A DNA stretch of 64,000 nt, from NCBI RefSeq assembly GCF_011516835.1, contig NZ_WOTB01000009.1, forward strand, positions 91,776-155,775. Direction: 5' to 3'. Positions within the stretch are counted from its first letter, which is position 1, and every line of letters starts with the position of its first letter. Positions 45,571 through 56,719 of the stretch are shown piece after piece. Below the pieces are notes generated by a model. It saw only the letters and a list, made by a program, of their open reading frames with translations. It was not told where the DNA came from and made no database searches. The DNA comes from Acetobacter musti (GTDB taxonomy: Bacteria; Pseudomonadota; Alphaproteobacteria; Acetobacterales; Acetobacteraceae). Position numbers and translations under genes: made by a program.

Positions 45571-46989
45571 ATGTCGTTTTCATCCAGCTACCGGCCAGCC
45601 CTGGATCATACCACTCTTGGCGGCGCGTTCTATGACGTTGTGGAACCGGCGGAGTTTCCCGGGCATATTCTGCGCTACCGGAATCAGAAAGCGGCCGGAA
45701 CAGTGGGGCTGGACACCCTCACGGATGACGAGTGGATAGCTCATTTCGGCCGTTTTCAGCCACTTCCGGGTTCACTGCCTCATCCGCTGGCGCTGCGGTA
45801 TCACGGTCATCAGTTTCGTCAGTACAATCCGGATCTGGGCGACGGACGTGGTTTTCTTTTCGCACAGTTGCGTGATTGCAACGGACGGCTGCTCGATCTC
45901 GGCACCAAAGGCAGCGGACGCACTCCCTGGTCGCGCGGGGGTGACGGGCGGCTGACGCTCAAGGGTGGCGTGCGCGAAATTCTGGCGGCTTCCATGCTGG
46001 AGGGGCTCGGCGTCGACACGTCGAGGGCATTCAGTCTGATCGAAACCGGCGAGGAACTGGAGCGGCATGATGAACCGTCTCCGACACGGTCGGCCGTTCT
46101 GGTGCGTCTGAGCCACTCCCACATCCGCATCGGCACATTTCAGCGGCTGGCGGCGACGGGAGACATGGCGTCGATCCCCAGGCTGGTGACATATGTTCTG
46201 GAGACTTATTATCCGGAGATTACCGTCTCTGAGCAGGACAATCCGGCTCTTCTGCTGTTCGGGGCGGTCTGCGCGAAGGTTGCGCGTGTCGGTGCGCAGT
46301 GGATGGCGGCCGGCTTCGTACATGGTGTACTGAACACCGACAACATCGCGATCACCGGAGAGAGCTTCGATTATGGTCCGTGGCGGTTTCTGCCGCGCTT
46401 CGATCCTTCGTTTACAGCGGCTTATTTCGATCATAACGGCCTGTATTCCTATGGAAATCAGCCGCAGGCTCTGATGTGGTCGCTTGCGCGGCTTGCTGAA
46501 TGTCTTCTTGAAAATGCGCCCCATGCGGGTCTGAGCGAAATTCTTTCTTCATTTCCGGAACTGTATGAAACGGAACTGGACGCGGCCTGGTGCCGCAGGC
46601 TCGGGGTGTGCCGGGTGTCTGCGGAAGATGACCGCGCGCTGCGTCAGGCGGTGACGCTGTTCATGGAAGAGTCCGGAATTCCCTTCCATGCGTTGCCGTT
46701 TGACTGGTATGGTGGCGCTGTCAGCATGCGGCGGGCGATGGCATCTCCCCGATCGGCGTTTTATGCGGAGCCGGGCTTTCAGTCTGTCTGTGCTCTGCTC
46801 GGCTCCCGGGACGCACTGCCGGGCTTCAGGCCCGATCACGCGTATTTCAGCTCTGAAATACCTTGTGACATGCTGATCGGGACCGTTGAGACGTTGTGGT
46901 CTGCACTGAGCGCAAATGACGACTGGACGGCTCTGGATGCCGTACTCGGGGGGATCGGCATCATGTCGGACGCTCTCGGGACAGGCTGA
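45571..46989 (+). CDS. selO: SelO/YdiU family protein adenylyltransferase
   Basis: 472 aa. SelO is a pseudokinase that AMPylates proteins, linked to redox stress. The kinase-like signatures are here: DLGTKGSGRTPWSRGGDGRL, LKGGVREILAASMLEGLGVD, and FVHGVLNTDNIAITGESFDY followed by GPWRF, the metal site. Also RYHGHQFRQYNPDLGDGRGF near the N-terminus. The conserved C-terminal Sec/Cys tail of long SelO forms is absent; the protein ends DALGTG. A single-gene unit divergent from the DUF3311 gene. Confidence 0.95.
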   Translation: MSFSSSYRPALDHTTLGGAFYDVVEPAEFPGHILRYRNQKAAGTVGLDTLTDDEWIAHFGRFQPLPGSLPHPLALRYHGHQFRQYNPDLGDGRGFLFAQLRDCNGRLLDLGTKGSGRTPWSRGGDGRLTLKGGVREILAASMLEGLGVDTSRAFSLIETGEELERHDEPSPTRSAVLVRLSHSHIRIGTFQRLAATGDMASIPRLVTYVLETYYPEITVSEQDNPALLLFGAVCAKVARVGAQWMAAGFVHGVLNTDNIAITGESFDYGPWRFLPRFDPSFTAAYFDHNGLYSYGNQPQALMWSLARLAECLLENAPHAGLSEILSSFPELYETELDAAWCRRLGVCRVSAEDDRALRQAVTLFMEESGIPFHALPFDWYGGAVSMRRAMASPRSAFYAEPGFQSVCALLGSRDALPGFRPDHAYFSSEIPCDMLIGTVETLWSALSANDDWTALDAVLGGIGIMSDALGTG

Positions 46990-47018
46990 TTGTAATTACA
47001 GCATCGGAAGGAATACTC

Positions 47019-48494
47019 TTGAACGCGACATCCGGCTCTCCCCCGGCAGCTTCGAATACAGTTGCGAAAGCCGTCGAAGCTGCAGAAATTTCGCCTAACG
47101 CGCATCTGACGCTCTGGATCGCAGCCACCGTGGCCGCAATATGCGGCGGCCTCTATGGATACGATACGGGCATCATCTCGGGAGCGTTGCTTCTGATGAC
47201 GCGCGAGTTTCATCTCGACACCGGAATGCAGGCTACCGTTGCTTCCGCGATCCTGATCGGCGCCACGCTTGGCGCTGTTATCACGGGCTGGTTCTCCGAA
47301 AAATTCGGACGACGGACAACGGTGATCGTCGTGACGGCCATTTTCGTGGTCGGGGCGGTGGCCTGTTCGATGGCGCCTGATGTAACGGCTCTGATCGCCG
47401 CGCGTGTGTTTCTGGGCATCGCCGTCGGTGGCGCCACCCAGGTTGTTCCGACATATATTTCGGAGCTTGCCCCGCATGACAGGCGCGGCAATCTCGTCAC
47501 AATGTTCAATGTCGCCATTGGCATCGGAATTTTCCTCGCGAACGTCGTGGGTTTTGCCTTCAGGGACAGCTGGGGCTGGCGGCCGATGATTTCCGTGGCG
47601 GCGATTCCGGCGGCGTTCGTCTTTATTTCCATGTTTTTTCTGCCGAAAAGTCCGCGCTGGACGGCTGAAAACGAGGGGGTCCGCTCGGCAGTCGAACAGC
47701 TGAGCCGCGTCCGGACGAGCCGGAAGCAGATCCGTCGTGAAATCCATGAGATTCATGAGAACGCCAGCGGAATAGACGATGACGAGCGTGGATGGCGCGG
47801 TCTGGCACTTCCCTGGGTGAGGCCGGCCCTGATCGCGGCGCTTGGTATTGCGTTCTTCACCCAGGCCGGTGGTCTGGAGATGATGATCTATTACACGCCG
47901 ACCTTCCTGTCGGATGCCGGTTTCGGAGCGTCTTCGGCGCTTCTGGCCAGCCTCGGCGTCTCGATTGTCTACTGCATCATGACGCTGTTCGGCTGCCTGT
48001 TCGTTGACCGGATCGGACGGCGGCGTCTTGTTCTGATCATGGGGCCAGGCTCGGTTGTCAGCCTTATCGGACTTGGAATCATGTTCGCGATTCATCCGGA
48101 TAAGGGATCTTTCGGCAGTTATGTCACGGTCGCGTTTCTGCTGCTGTTCATGCTCTTCAACTCCGGTGGCATTCAGGTGGTTGGCTGGCTGATCGGCGCG
48201 GAGATGTTCCCGCTTCCGATGCGCGGCGCGGCGACAAGCCTGCATGCGGCGGTGCTGTGGGGCAGCGATTATCTGGTGACACGCACGGCACTGCCGATGG
48301 TGACCCTGATTTCCCTGGGCGGAACGATGTGGGTTTATGCCGGCGTGAATCTCGCCTGCGTGCTGTTCGTTCTGTTCTTTGTTCCTGAGACATCGGGCGC
48401 GTCGCTTGAGGATATCGAGACGTCCCTGCGTAACGGCACGTTCCGTCCGCATCGCGGCGAGACTCCCTCGATTGCTCATAAGGCTGCGGCGTAA
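47019..48494 (+). CDS. sugar porter family MFS transporter
   Basis: 491 aa from TTG 47019. About 12 transmembrane helices. The sugar-porter signatures are GGLYGYDTGIISGALLLMTR in TM1, GWFSEKFGRRTTVIV, RVFLGIAVGGATQVVPTYIS, PKSPRW after TM6, GCLFVDRIGRRRLVLI and a final VPETSGASLEDIE. Such proteins are proton symporters or facilitators for hexoses, pentoses or polyols. It follows selO by 29 bp but shares no evident function. The substrate cannot be deduced. Confidence 0.93.
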   Translation: MNATSGSPPAASNTVAKAVEAAEISPNAHLTLWIAATVAAICGGLYGYDTGIISGALLLMTREFHLDTGMQATVASAILIGATLGAVITGWFSEKFGRRTTVIVVTAIFVVGAVACSMAPDVTALIAARVFLGIAVGGATQVVPTYISELAPHDRRGNLVTMFNVAIGIGIFLANVVGFAFRDSWGWRPMISVAAIPAAFVFISMFFLPKSPRWTAENEGVRSAVEQLSRVRTSRKQIRREIHEIHENASGIDDDERGWRGLALPWVRPALIAALGIAFFTQAGGLEMMIYYTPTFLSDAGFGASSALLASLGVSIVYCIMTLFGCLFVDRIGRRRLVLIMGPGSVVSLIGLGIMFAIHPDKGSFGSYVTVAFLLLFMLFNSGGIQVVGWLIGAEMFPLPMRGAATSLHAAVLWGSDYLVTRTALPMVTLISLGGTMWVYAGVNLACVLFVLFFVPETSGASLEDIETSLRNGTFRPHRGETPSIAHKAAA

Positions 48495-48547
48495 GGCCGT
48501 TTTCCGTTCCGGGTGCGCGATAACAGTACGGGCGGCTGCGCACCCGG

Positions 48548-51500
48548 ATGTTACCGGAAATGCCGGGACGGACGGCTTCAGGCGTTCAAAATTTTTTCGC
48601 ATTTGAAGAATACTGGTTACGGGACCTGCATCTCGTCTTTCTGAACACACAGGGAACGGGGTATGGTCCCGGCGGCGTGCGTGCATCGCGCGCGGCATCC
48701 GAATGTCACTTGCAAGTCAGGACCGGTTATTTGGCGCGTCTCAGCCGTCTCACCACGCCCGATCTCTCGTCTCCCGCATTAAAGACGTCTCTCCGGCGAC
48801 GCGGGGACGAACTGGGAGGCATCGTGCTCTGGGTGCTGGCGCTTGTACTGGCGGCCACGTTCTGGAGCTACGACCCTCTCGACCCGTCCCCCGATGTTTC
48901 GACATCACGCGCGGCCACCAATCTGCTCGGCTGGCCGGGAGCCTGGGTGGCCGATCTGCTGATTCAGGGGTTTGGCCTGGCGACGGCGGTTCCGGTCATC
49001 GCTCTCGTCGCCTGGGGCTGGCGTATTTTTCTGCATCGCGGGCTGAGTGTCTTTGTTTTGCGTGCCATTGCGCTGGTCTGTCTGCTTCCGGTGTGCAGTG
49101 CGCTTTTCGCAGCCATTCCGCTTCTGATAACGGCGATCCGCGCTCCGGCATGGCCGGCCGATTCCGGGATCGGCGGCGGGATCGGTTCGACAATCGCGCG
49201 GGCGGCTCTGGCGGCCGGCACGTCCACTATCGGACCGGCGGGCGGGGTTGTCATATGGTTGCTGGGCCTTGTGCTTGCGATCCTGCTCGGCGCTCTGGCG
49301 TTTGGACTGGATCGCCGGGAATGGCGGGCGATTGGCAGAACGACTGCTGCGGCCGCGATTTTTCTCGGACGGCAGCCGGGACTTCTGGCGCGGTCCGTCA
49401 TCGCGCGGCAAAGGCGTGATCTGGTGCCGGGTGGCCTTGCGTCCGCCGGGTATGACGGAGCCGCTTCCCGAAGCGACACCTATACAGACGCCCCGTCTTA
49501 CGGACGGCAGACCTGGACGCCGCGCCGGACTGAAGGCGCGTCGCGCGTTACGGAACCGGCGGGTGTTTCCCGTTCTGGCTCCGCTCAGACGCCGCGCAGA
49601 AGCGATGTGGCGCGCCAGGATGTGCCCGCGCCGGCGACGGCTGTCGCACAGCAGTTTTCTGGTGCGGCCGGTACCGAGACCGGCAGCAATCTCGCTCTCA
49701 TCGCGCCGCCTGCCGAATCTCTGCCGGCCAACCGGCCGAGAGGACGGATGCCTGTGTCAGCCCCGTCTGGTGCCGAAGACGACGCGCCGATCATCTCTTT
49801 GCCCGGTCCGGCGTCGGAGAAGCAACAGGTTTACGCAGACTCAGCCGGTTCCCGACCGACGGAAGTGGCTGAAACGACGTCGGCAGAATCACCCATGCGT
49901 GTTTCAGGGCCGGTGCCGGAGCGGGCAGTGTCGGAGCGGTCACTGTCTGACCGGCTGATGTCTGAACGGCTGGTATCGGAGCCGCCGGGGTCGCAGTCAC
50001 CGGTGTCGGAGCGGCCGGCGTCTGACGTGGCGCATGACGGCCGTCCTGGCGATGCCGGCAAAAAATCGCTTCTGTCGCGCCTGTTCGGAGGGCGGAATGA
50101 AGCGGAAGCGGGAAGCGGAAGCCATACGCCGGGACAGGGTGGCGGCCGCACGTCATCCTCCCCTGCGAACGGGACCGGGTGGGTGCTGCCTCCGATTTCC
50201 CTGTTGCGATCGGTACCGACCTCCCGCGCGGAAGCGGGTCCGACACGGGAGATGCTTGAGGCGAATGCCCGTCTTCTTGAGACGGTACTGGCGGATTTCG
50301 GGGTGCAGGGCACGATTGTCGATCTGCATCCGGGGCCGGTCGTTACGCTGTACGAACTTGAGCCGGCGCCTGGCATCCGTTCGGCGCGCGTGATTGGTCT
50401 TGCCGATGACGTCGCGCGCTCTCTGTCAGTTCTGAGCGTACGGATCGCGACCGTTCCGGGACGGAATGTGATCGGTATTGAGGTTCCGAATGCGGTTCGG
50501 GAGACGGTTTATCTTTCGGAACTGTTCAACCGGCCGGAATGGAGCAGGACGTCGGGCCGGCTTGAACTGGCGCTCGGCAAGGATATCGCCGGCGAGGCGG
50601 TTTTCAGCGACCTCGCGAAGATGCCGCATCTGCTGGTCGCCGGCACGACCGGATCGGGTAAATCCGTTGGCATCAATTCGATGATTCTGTCGCTGCTCTT
50701 CCGGCATTCGCCGGATGAGTGCCGGCTGATCATGATTGATCCGAAGGTTCTGGAACTCTCGATTTATGACGGTATTCCGCATCTGCTGACGCCGGTTGTC
50801 ACGGAACCGAACAAGGCGGTGGCGGCCCTTAAATGGGTGGTGCGGGAAATGGACCGGCGTTACCGGGCGATGTCGCATCTTCAGGTGCGGAATATCGCCG
50901 GTTACAACGAGCGTGCGGCCCAGGTGCGTGACCGGGGAGAGGAAGTTACGCGCCGTGTTCAGACGGGGTACGACCCGGAGACCGGCAATCCGATTTTCGA
51001 GGAGCAGTCGCTTACCCTTGAGCCACTGCCGTTTATCGTCGTTGTGATCGACGAAATGGCTGATCTCATGATGACGGCCGGAAAAGAAATCGACGCGGCA
51101 GTGCAGAGGCTGGCGCAGAAAGCGCGTGCGGCCGGTATTCATGTGATCATGGCGACGCAGCGTCCTTCCGTCGATGTCATTACGGGGACCATCAAGGCCA
51201 ACTTCCCGACCCGGATTTCCTTTCAGGTCATCAGCAAGTTTGACAGCCGGACGATCCTTGGCGAGCAGGGCGCCGAGCAGCTTCTCGGGCAGGGCGACAT
51301 GCTGTTCATGCAGGGTGGCGGCCGGGTCACGCGTGTTCATGGTCCTTTTGTCGCGGACAGCGAGGTGGAAGCTGTCGTTCACTTCCTGCAGGAACAGGGC
51401 GAGCCGATCTATGACGAGGACGTGGTGTCCGAGCGTGAGGAAGATACGGCGAGTGGTCCGTTCGATGCCGGAACCGGTTCGGACGGCGATTCAAGCCTGT

Positions 51501-51688
51501 ATGACAAAGCGGTCGCCGTCGTCATTCGTGAAGGGAAGGCATCCACCTCCTTTGTTCAGCGTCATCTTTCAATCGGCTATAACCGCGCGGCCAAGCTGAT
51601 TGAACAGATGGAGAAGAACGGCATTGTCAGCGGCGCCGACCATGTCGGGCGCCGCAAAGTGCTGATTGGCCGGGGTGCCGATGACTAA
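48548..51688 (+). CDS. ftsK: DNA translocase FtsK
   Basis: 1046 aa as the open frame; the true start is probably 40-60 codons later (GTG 48677 or TTG 48710). Four N-terminal membrane helices ([20 protein letters not shown] and following), then a long Pro/Ala/Ser/Glu linker of about 330 residues with serial VSER/LSDR motifs, then the motor: [20 protein letters not shown] (Walker A), [20 protein letters not shown] (Walker B) and the C-terminal gamma winged helix ([20 protein letters not shown]) that reads KOPS. Anchored at the septum, it pumps DNA during chromosome dimer resolution. Confidence 0.95.
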   Translation: MLPEMPGRTASGVQNFFAFEEYWLRDLHLVFLNTQGTGYGPGGVRASRAASECHLQVRTGYLARLSRLTTPDLSSPALKTSLRRRGDELGGIVLWVLALVLAATFWSYDPLDPSPDVSTSRAATNLLGWPGAWVADLLIQGFGLATAVPVIALVAWGWRIFLHRGLSVFVLRAIALVCLLPVCSALFAAIPLLITAIRAPAWPADSGIGGGIGSTIARAALAAGTSTIGPAGGVVIWLLGLVLAILLGALAFGLDRREWRAIGRTTAAAAIFLGRQPGLLARSVIARQRRDLVPGGLASAGYDGAASRSDTYTDAPSYGRQTWTPRRTEGASRVTEPAGVSRSGSAQTPRRSDVARQDVPAPATAVAQQFSGAAGTETGSNLALIAPPAESLPANRPRGRMPVSAPSGAEDDAPIISLPGPASEKQQVYADSAGSRPTEVAETTSAESPMRVSGPVPERAVSERSLSDRLMSERLVSEPPGSQSPVSERPASDVAHDGRPGDAGKKSLLSRLFGGRNEAEAGSGSHTPGQGGGRTSSSPANGTGWVLPPISLLRSVPTSRAEAGPTREMLEANARLLETVLADFGVQGTIVDLHPGPVVTLYELEPAPGIRSARVIGLADDVARSLSVLSVRIATVPGRNVIGIEVPNAVRETVYLSELFNRPEWSRTSGRLELALGKDIAGEAVFSDLAKMPHLLVAGTTGSGKSVGINSMILSLLFRHSPDECRLIMIDPKVLELSIYDGIPHLLTPVVTEPNKAVAALKWVVREMDRRYRAMSHLQVRNIAGYNERAAQVRDRGEEVTRRVQTGYDPETGNPIFEEQSLTLEPLPFIVVVIDEMADLMMTAGKEIDAAVQRLAQKARAAGIHVIMATQRPSVDVITGTIKANFPTRISFQVISKFDSRTILGEQGAEQLLGQGDMLFMQGGGRVTRVHGPFVADSEVEAVVHFLQEQGEPIYDEDVVSEREEDTASGPFDAGTGSDGDSSLYDKAVAVVIREGKASTSFVQRHLSIGYNRAAKLIEQMEKNGIVSGADHVGRRKVLIGRGADD

Positions 51689-52436
51689 ACACAGCGCTGT
51701 CAGGCGCCGGCCGGACAGAAAGGCCTCTGCGCATCTCAGGGACCGGCCGCCTGTGCGCGCCGTTCCCGAAGGTCCCCTGCCCTTCGATATTCTGTTTCAG
51801 AACAATCAGGTTGTGGTGATCGATAAACCTTCCGGTCTCGCGGTGCATCCCGGTCCGCGGAGCGGAGCGAGCGTGGAGGACTGGTTTCCGCTGCTGAGCC
51901 GCCGTAAGGACGGCCCGTGGCTCGCACACCGGCTGGACGCGGACACGGCCGGCTGTCTTGCGATTGCGTTGCGCAAGCAGGCGCTCATCGACATGCAGGC
52001 CTGTTTTGCGGCCGGACAGGTAAAGAAGATTTACTGGGCGGTTGTCCGTGGCGTTCCTGCGGAAAGCGGGGTCATTGACCAGCCTGTGATGCGCGTCTCC
52101 GGGCCGGCCGGCTGGAAGATGATCGTTCATCCGGAAGGACAGAGCGCAGCAACAACATGGCGGCGTCTGGGGACCGACGGTACGCTGTCATGGCTGGAGC
52201 TGACCCTTCATACCGGCCGCACCCATCAGGCGAGGATTCACTGCGCCGCGATTGGCGCTCCTGTCGTCGGAGATCCGGTTTATGGGGGCGGCGGAGCGGG
52301 CGGGCAGCGGCTTCAGCTTCTGAGCCGCGAGATCAGTATTCCGCTGACCGTTCCCGTCACGGCCGTAGCGCCGCCTCCGGAGCATATGCGTTCGACTCTG
52401 ATACGCTGTGGCTGGTCGCCGCTTCGGGAAGCCTGA
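51681..52436 (+). CDS. RluA family pseudouridine synthase
   Basis: 251 aa from ATG 51681, overlapping the ftsK stop by 8 bp. Family signature: [20 protein letters not shown], holding the catalytic aspartate Asp (HRLD). The usual HRLDxxTSG is HRLDADTAG here, a small change. Also [23 protein letters not shown] and [12 protein letters not shown] (ligand loop). There is no S4 domain, so it is the short type that modifies a tRNA or rRNA uridine. The exact site cannot be named. Confidence 0.92.
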   Translation: MTKHSAVRRRPDRKASAHLRDRPPVRAVPEGPLPFDILFQNNQVVVIDKPSGLAVHPGPRSGASVEDWFPLLSRRKDGPWLAHRLDADTAGCLAIALRKQALIDMQACFAAGQVKKIYWAVVRGVPAESGVIDQPVMRVSGPAGWKMIVHPEGQSAATTWRRLGTDGTLSWLELTLHTGRTHQARIHCAAIGAPVVGDPVYGGGGAGGQRLQLLSREISIPLTVPVTAVAPPPEHMRSTLIRCGWSPLREA

Positions 52437-52499
52437 CACACAGAGTCTGCCGGAAAGCTATGAGCGACCGGCATCCGGCCTGCCGGATCGGCGACTGCT

Positions 52500-53594
52500 T
52501 TAAGAGGCCGGTCCGATCACTTCAGTAAATGCTGTTTCATCGTATGTGATCAGTGAGGGCATGGCCCGGATCCGTTCGAAATCGGCGTGGAACATCCGGT
52601 TCAAAGCCCGTTCGAAGATTCCCGGACCCGTTTTACAGCGGATGGGGAGGTCGGGATGCCGCCAGGAATTCCGATAGAGTGAGAGCAGAGCGTCACCCAG
52701 AACGGAACTGCCGGGGGTGGCTCCAAAGAAATCGGTGTGAACGGAGTTGTTCCGGTTCAGCAGGAATACATGGGAGTGAAGCTGTGACAGCCGGTTAAAA
52801 AAGGCGTCTTCCGACCGGATGCGGCAGTTTGCGTCCAGCCACCAGCCACCCAGTTTCTGAATGACATGCACGCGAAAGAAATCCGCCGCTTCGGCCTCGT
52901 TCCGGGCCGTCAGGAAAAGCGTCCGGCTGTCCACACCGTAGACATTATACAGCCAGTCAGCGGCTTCCTCGTGACTGAAAAGCCTGAATTCAAGACCGGC
53001 CAGGCTGTTGTGGAACTCGACATTTCCTTCGATGTCATCCGCGCTGCCCTGCGGCCTGTACATGTAAAGCCGGCGTGGAATGAGGGCGTCCGGGGACCGG
53101 ATATCGGCGATATTGCTCTGCATCTGGTCGTGGTAAACTCTGTTCATCACCTCCAGATAAAGCCTGTCGCACTCCTCTCCGGTGTGGAATTCCTCGTAGC
53201 AGTTCCCCATGATGCGGGCGGCTTTGACAAAATCCGCCTGTGACCAGGCAGTCTGTATTCCGAGGATATAATTATAAAAAGGGATGGAAAGAGAACGCAG
53301 TCTGTCGAGATCATCCTGATCCGGCGTCTGTCCGGCTTTCAGGGCGCACAGGAGGCTGAGCAGCAACAGCACATGGGCACCGGGCATATCTTCGGGCTGT
53401 CCGGAATGCAGCGTGTAAGCGGTTTTATACAAACGGGCCGCTTCAGCGACACACCGGTCGGTGTGAAGAATATCGGCGAGCGTGAATGCTGTCCCGACAG
53501 TGTCGCAGCCATGTTCGTTGTAATATTCTGTCGCTCTCTGATTATTCGCCAGGTCGGAAGACGTTAATTTCGGTTCATTCACCGTATCCGACAT
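52500..53594 (-). CDS. GT32-like glycosyltransferase (DXD-type) with helical N-terminus
   Basis: 364 aa. The N-terminal 170 residues are alpha-helical and TPR-like (TLADILHTDRCVAEAARLYK). The C-terminal part shows the alpha-1,6-mannosyltransferase/GT32 style: ARNEAEAADFFRVHVIQKLG followed by GWWLDANCRIRS, where WLDAN stands in for the usual YLDxD sugar-nucleotide metal site, and an FERALN region. No signal or membrane helix. Such proteins often build capsule or LPS. The DXD-like site is altered (DAN), so activity is uncertain. Confidence 0.75.
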   Translation of the reverse strand: MSDTVNEPKLTSSDLANNQRATEYYNEHGCDTVGTAFTLADILHTDRCVAEAARLYKTAYTLHSGQPEDMPGAHVLLLLSLLCALKAGQTPDQDDLDRLRSLSIPFYNYILGIQTAWSQADFVKAARIMGNCYEEFHTGEECDRLYLEVMNRVYHDQMQSNIADIRSPDALIPRRLYMYRPQGSADDIEGNVEFHNSLAGLEFRLFSHEEAADWLYNVYGVDSRTLFLTARNEAEAADFFRVHVIQKLGGWWLDANCRIRSEDAFFNRLSQLHSHVFLLNRNNSVHTDFFGATPGSSVLGDALLSLYRNSWRHPDLPIRCKTGPGIFERALNRMFHADFERIRAMPSLITYDETAFTEVIGPAS

Positions 53595-53957
53595 AATTTG
53601 TCTCCGATCCCGCTCTGAGCATTTCGTTTTTTATACGGATCGGGCGGGAGCGACAACACGGGCCGTTGTGCAGCGAGGCTGAAAATTGCCTCTTATATCC
53701 GGCAGATGATGCGGATTATTATGGGGAATGAGGATCGTCCGTTTATTTTCCGCAGATATCCGGTGCCGGAATATGTTTCGCAAAATTCGGTAATTTTGTC
53801 GTCCGGCCCGGCATTGTGCGTTCTGTATGCGCTGCTGAAGGCGGCCCCTGCGTGCACATCTGGCGTTCTCTTAACAAACGTCGACAAAACCGCCATCGTG
53901 CGCCGTCCGGAGACCGGCTGATTTGTGGCCTTTCTCTGGTCAGAAGGAGAATTCGTC
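53595..53957. other. intergenic region before the thiamine operon
   Basis: 363 bp. It contains the leftward promoter of the GT32-like gene and the rightward promoter of thiO. I searched for a TPP riboswitch (CTGAGA and the ACCCTTTGAACCTGATC block) and found none. Short ORFs on both strands have no support. Confidence 0.5.
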
Positions 53958-54923
53958 ATGTCCGGTGGAGCAGCCATTCTGGTGCGGGGAGCAGGTGTTG
54001 CGGGTCTCGTGACGGCCGTGACACTTGCTGAGCGTGGCGCAAAGGTAACGCTGGCGGAAGCGGGTTCCCGTATCGGGTCCGGTGCGTCATGGATGGCCGG
54101 CGGGATGCTTGCGCCCTGGTGCGAAGCGGCGGATGCGCCCCGCGAGGTTACTGAACATTCGCTCGGTTCGCTCTCATGGTGGCGCTCTCATGTGCCTGAC
54201 GTCGAATCGAATGGCAGTCTGGTGCTGGCTCCGGCGCGCGACACTGCTGAGATTACGCGGTTTGGGCGCAGGACGAGTCATTTCGAGGAAATCGGCGCGG
54301 AGGAGATCGCCAGGCTGGAACCGGATCTCGCGGGGCGCTTTTCGCGCGGGCTGTTCTTTCCTGAGGAAGGGCACCTCGACCCGAGGAAGGCCCTTCCCGC
54401 CCTTGCGGACCGGCTCGTCCGTCTTGGCGGACGGTTACTGCTGGATCAGGCCGATATGCCGGCTTCCGCTGGTTTCGACTACATCGTGGACTGCACCGGA
54501 TTACGCGCTCGCGAGGCCCTGGGAACGCTGCGCGGCGTGAGGGGTGAAATGATCCTTCTGCGCTGCCGGGATGTTTCGCTTCACCGGCCGGTCCGGATGC
54601 TTCATCCCCGGATTCCGGTGTATATCGTGCCGCGAGCTGATCATCTTTTCATGGTCGGCGCCACTATGGTGGAAAGTGAGAATGCCGGTCCCATGACGCT
54701 GCGCTCCATGAGCGAGCTGATGAATGCGGCCTGGGTTCTGCATCCGGGATTTGCTGAAGCGGAAATCATAGAGATGGGGACGGGTCTGAGGCCGTCCTAT
54801 CCGGACAATATGCCTCTTGTGACACAGGAAGGAAGGACCGTGTTTGTAAATGGCATGTTCCGGCATGGCTATCTTCTCTCGCCGTGGCTGGCGGCGCGGG
54901 CTGCGGATCTTATTTTCGGCTGA
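53958..54923 (+). CDS. thiO: glycine oxidase ThiO (FAD-dependent)
   Basis: 321 aa from ATG 53958, with GAAGGAGAA upstream. FAD motif VRGAGVAGLVTAVTLAERGA, ASWMAGGMLAPWCEAAD, and a C-terminal FVNGMFRHGYLLSPWLAARA, the D-amino-acid-oxidase-type substrate and FAD closure. ThiO oxidises glycine to dehydroglycine for the thiazole ring. First gene of thiO-thiS-thiG-thiE; a 112-bp gap precedes thiS. Confidence 0.93.
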   Translation: MSGGAAILVRGAGVAGLVTAVTLAERGAKVTLAEAGSRIGSGASWMAGGMLAPWCEAADAPREVTEHSLGSLSWWRSHVPDVESNGSLVLAPARDTAEITRFGRRTSHFEEIGAEEIARLEPDLAGRFSRGLFFPEEGHLDPRKALPALADRLVRLGGRLLLDQADMPASAGFDYIVDCTGLRAREALGTLRGVRGEMILLRCRDVSLHRPVRMLHPRIPVYIVPRADHLFMVGATMVESENAGPMTLRSMSELMNAAWVLHPGFAEAEIIEMGTGLRPSYPDNMPLVTQEGRTVFVNGMFRHGYLLSPWLAARAADLIFG

Positions 54924-55035
54924 AGTCGTTCATGACATGAGAGATCATGGAACGGCTGCGGAAGCTGGCTTGCGTGAACGACGCCGAAGAACCAGATCAG
55001 AGAGGCTGGCACCGCGGGACAGGAGGGAGACCGAT

Positions 55036-55233
55036 ATGAATATTCTGGTCAACGAGGAGGCACGTGCGGTGACTGCCGGAACACTCGCGGGGCTCGTTGA
55101 GGAGCTTGGGTTTTCGGATGCGCGGATCGCCACGGCGATAGACGGTGAGTTCATCCCGAAATCCGCCCGCAGGCAGTATGTGCTGGCGGAAGGGATGCGG
55201 GTGGAAATCGTTGCTCCCATGCAGGGCGGATGA
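55036..55233 (+). CDS. thiS: sulfur carrier protein ThiS
   Basis: 65 aa from ATG 55036, with AGGAGGGAG upstream. It has the ubiquitin-like ThiS fold ([40 protein letters not shown]) and the essential C-terminal GlyGly (PMQGG), which is adenylated and then made a thiocarboxylate carrying sulfur to ThiG. 4 bp before thiG. The frame is open further upstream, which is not part of the gene. Confidence 0.97.
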   Translation: MNILVNEEARAVTAGTLAGLVEELGFSDARIATAIDGEFIPKSARRQYVLAEGMRVEIVAPMQGG

Positions 55234-55237
55234 ATCG

Positions 55238-56008
55238 ATGCTTTTTTACGGAACACGTCTGTCGTCGCCTCTTATGCTGGGAACCGCGCAGTATCCCTCC
55301 CCTGAGATTCTCTCCTCCGCCGTGCGACAGGCTGAAGCCGGGGTCATCACGGTATCTCTTCGCCGGGAGGCGGCTGGCGAGCGCGCCGGTCAGGCATTCT
55401 GGGCGCTGATCCGGGAACTTGGTGTTCCGGTTCTGCCGAACACGGCCGGGTGTCACACTGTCAGGGAAGCTGTGACGACCGCTCATATGGCGCGGGAAGT
55501 GTTTGAGACGGACTGGATCAAGCTCGAAGTCATCGGGGAATCGGACACTTTGCAGCCGGATGTTTTTGGTCTGGTCGAGGCGGCCCGCATCCTGTCTTCA
55601 GAAGGATTCCGGGTCTTCCCCTACACGACCGAGGATCTTGTCGTTGCGGAAAGGCTTCTTGCGGCCGGCTGCGAGGTTCTGATGCCGTGGGGAGCGCCTA
55701 TCGGGTCCGGCAAGGGGCTGAACAATCTGTTCGGGCTCCGGGCTCTCCGGGCGCATTTTCCGGATACGCCGCTGGTTGTTGATGCGGGAATCGGTCTGCC
55801 CTCACATGCCGCTCAGGCGCTGGAACTCGGCTATGATGCTGTTCTGATCAACACTGCCGTTGCGAAAGCTGGCGATCCGGTGGCGATGGCCCGTGCCTTT
55901 CGTCTGGCGGTTGAAGCTGGCCGGCTTGCTTATGACGCCGACCCTATGGAGGCGCGGGATATGGCGGCGCCCTCAACACCTCTGCTTGGAAGGCCCGTGC
56001 TCGGATGA
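55238..56008 (+). CDS. thiG: thiazole synthase ThiG
   Basis: 256 aa from ATG 55238. ThiG TIM-barrel signatures: [58 protein letters not shown] with the Schiff-base lysine in [22 protein letters not shown] and [20 protein letters not shown] with [15 protein letters not shown]. It builds thiazole phosphate from deoxyxylulose phosphate, dehydroglycine (from ThiO) and ThiS thiocarboxylate. Its TGA overlaps the thiE ATG. Confidence 0.97.
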   Translation: MLFYGTRLSSPLMLGTAQYPSPEILSSAVRQAEAGVITVSLRREAAGERAGQAFWALIRELGVPVLPNTAGCHTVREAVTTAHMAREVFETDWIKLEVIGESDTLQPDVFGLVEAARILSSEGFRVFPYTTEDLVVAERLLAAGCEVLMPWGAPIGSGKGLNNLFGLRALRAHFPDTPLVVDAGIGLPSHAAQALELGYDAVLINTAVAKAGDPVAMARAFRLAVEAGRLAYDADPMEARDMAAPSTPLLGRPVLG

Positions 56009-56643
56009 CTCACCCTCCCCTGCCCCAGCGCATTTATCCGATCGTCGATCGCGCATCGTGGATTTCCCGCCTGGGAAATGCCGGAGCCCGGTTTATCCAG
56101 CTGCGCGTCAAGGGTCTGTCCGGGACGGATCTTAAAAATGAGGTCGCGGAGGCGCTTTCTGCCGCCTCTGATACCGGGGTGACGCTGGTCATCAACGACT
56201 TCTGGGAACTTGCCATTGAGCTGGGAGCGCCCTGGGTTCATCTCGGCCAGGAAGATCTGGATACGGCCGATCTCGAAAGAGTGCGGGAAGCCGGCATCAG
56301 GATCGGGATCAGTACGCACAGCGTTCCGGAGCTGGATCGCGCTCTGGCTTTCTCGCCGGATTACGTCGCTCTGGGGCCGATCTGGCCGACACGGCTGAAG
56401 AAAATGGCTTTTGGTCCGCAGGGGACGCAAAGGCTCACGGAATGGCGCGAGCGGATTGGTGATCTGCCGCTTGTGGCGATCGGCGGGATTACACTGGCCC
56501 GGGCGCCGGAATGCATTGCGGCCGGCGCGGATTCCGTTGCAGCCGTATCCGATTTTATTTTTTCGCCGGAACCGGAGGAGCAGGTGTCGGCCTGGATCAG
56601 GGCGGTAACGGCTGCGGCTGACACCTCCCCCCGCCAGAACTGA
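56005..56643 (+). CDS. thiE: thiamine phosphate synthase ThiE
   Basis: 212 aa. The ThiE barrel motifs: [77 protein letters not shown] and [20 protein letters not shown]. It joins the thiazole and pyrimidine phosphates. It starts inside the thiG stop (ATGA), so the whole operon is coupled. No thiC or thiD is nearby; the pyrimidine arm must be elsewhere. Confidence 0.95.
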   Translation: MTHPPLPQRIYPIVDRASWISRLGNAGARFIQLRVKGLSGTDLKNEVAEALSAASDTGVTLVINDFWELAIELGAPWVHLGQEDLDTADLERVREAGIRIGISTHSVPELDRALAFSPDYVALGPIWPTRLKKMAFGPQGTQRLTEWRERIGDLPLVAIGGITLARAPECIAAGADSVAAVSDFIFSPEPEEQVSAWIRAVTAAADTSPRQN

Positions 56644-56719
56644 CGACATTTTGCCGGAACTTAAGGCTTCCTCAATAGCCGTAGCGGATCATTGGTCTGT
56701 GTGACTGGGCTCAGGGATC

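Noticed and set aside
46836..48698. 620-aa frame opposite the MFS transporter
   Set aside because: Arg/His-rich with no motif; the forward strand has a full sugar-porter signature.
53706..53921. 71-aa forward ORF before thiO
   Set aside because: No ribosome site, no family, ends just before the operon; most likely chance.
53595..53957. TPP riboswitch expected before the thiamine genes
   Set aside because: The conserved CTGAGA and ACCCTTTGAACCTGATC blocks are not there on the coding strand.
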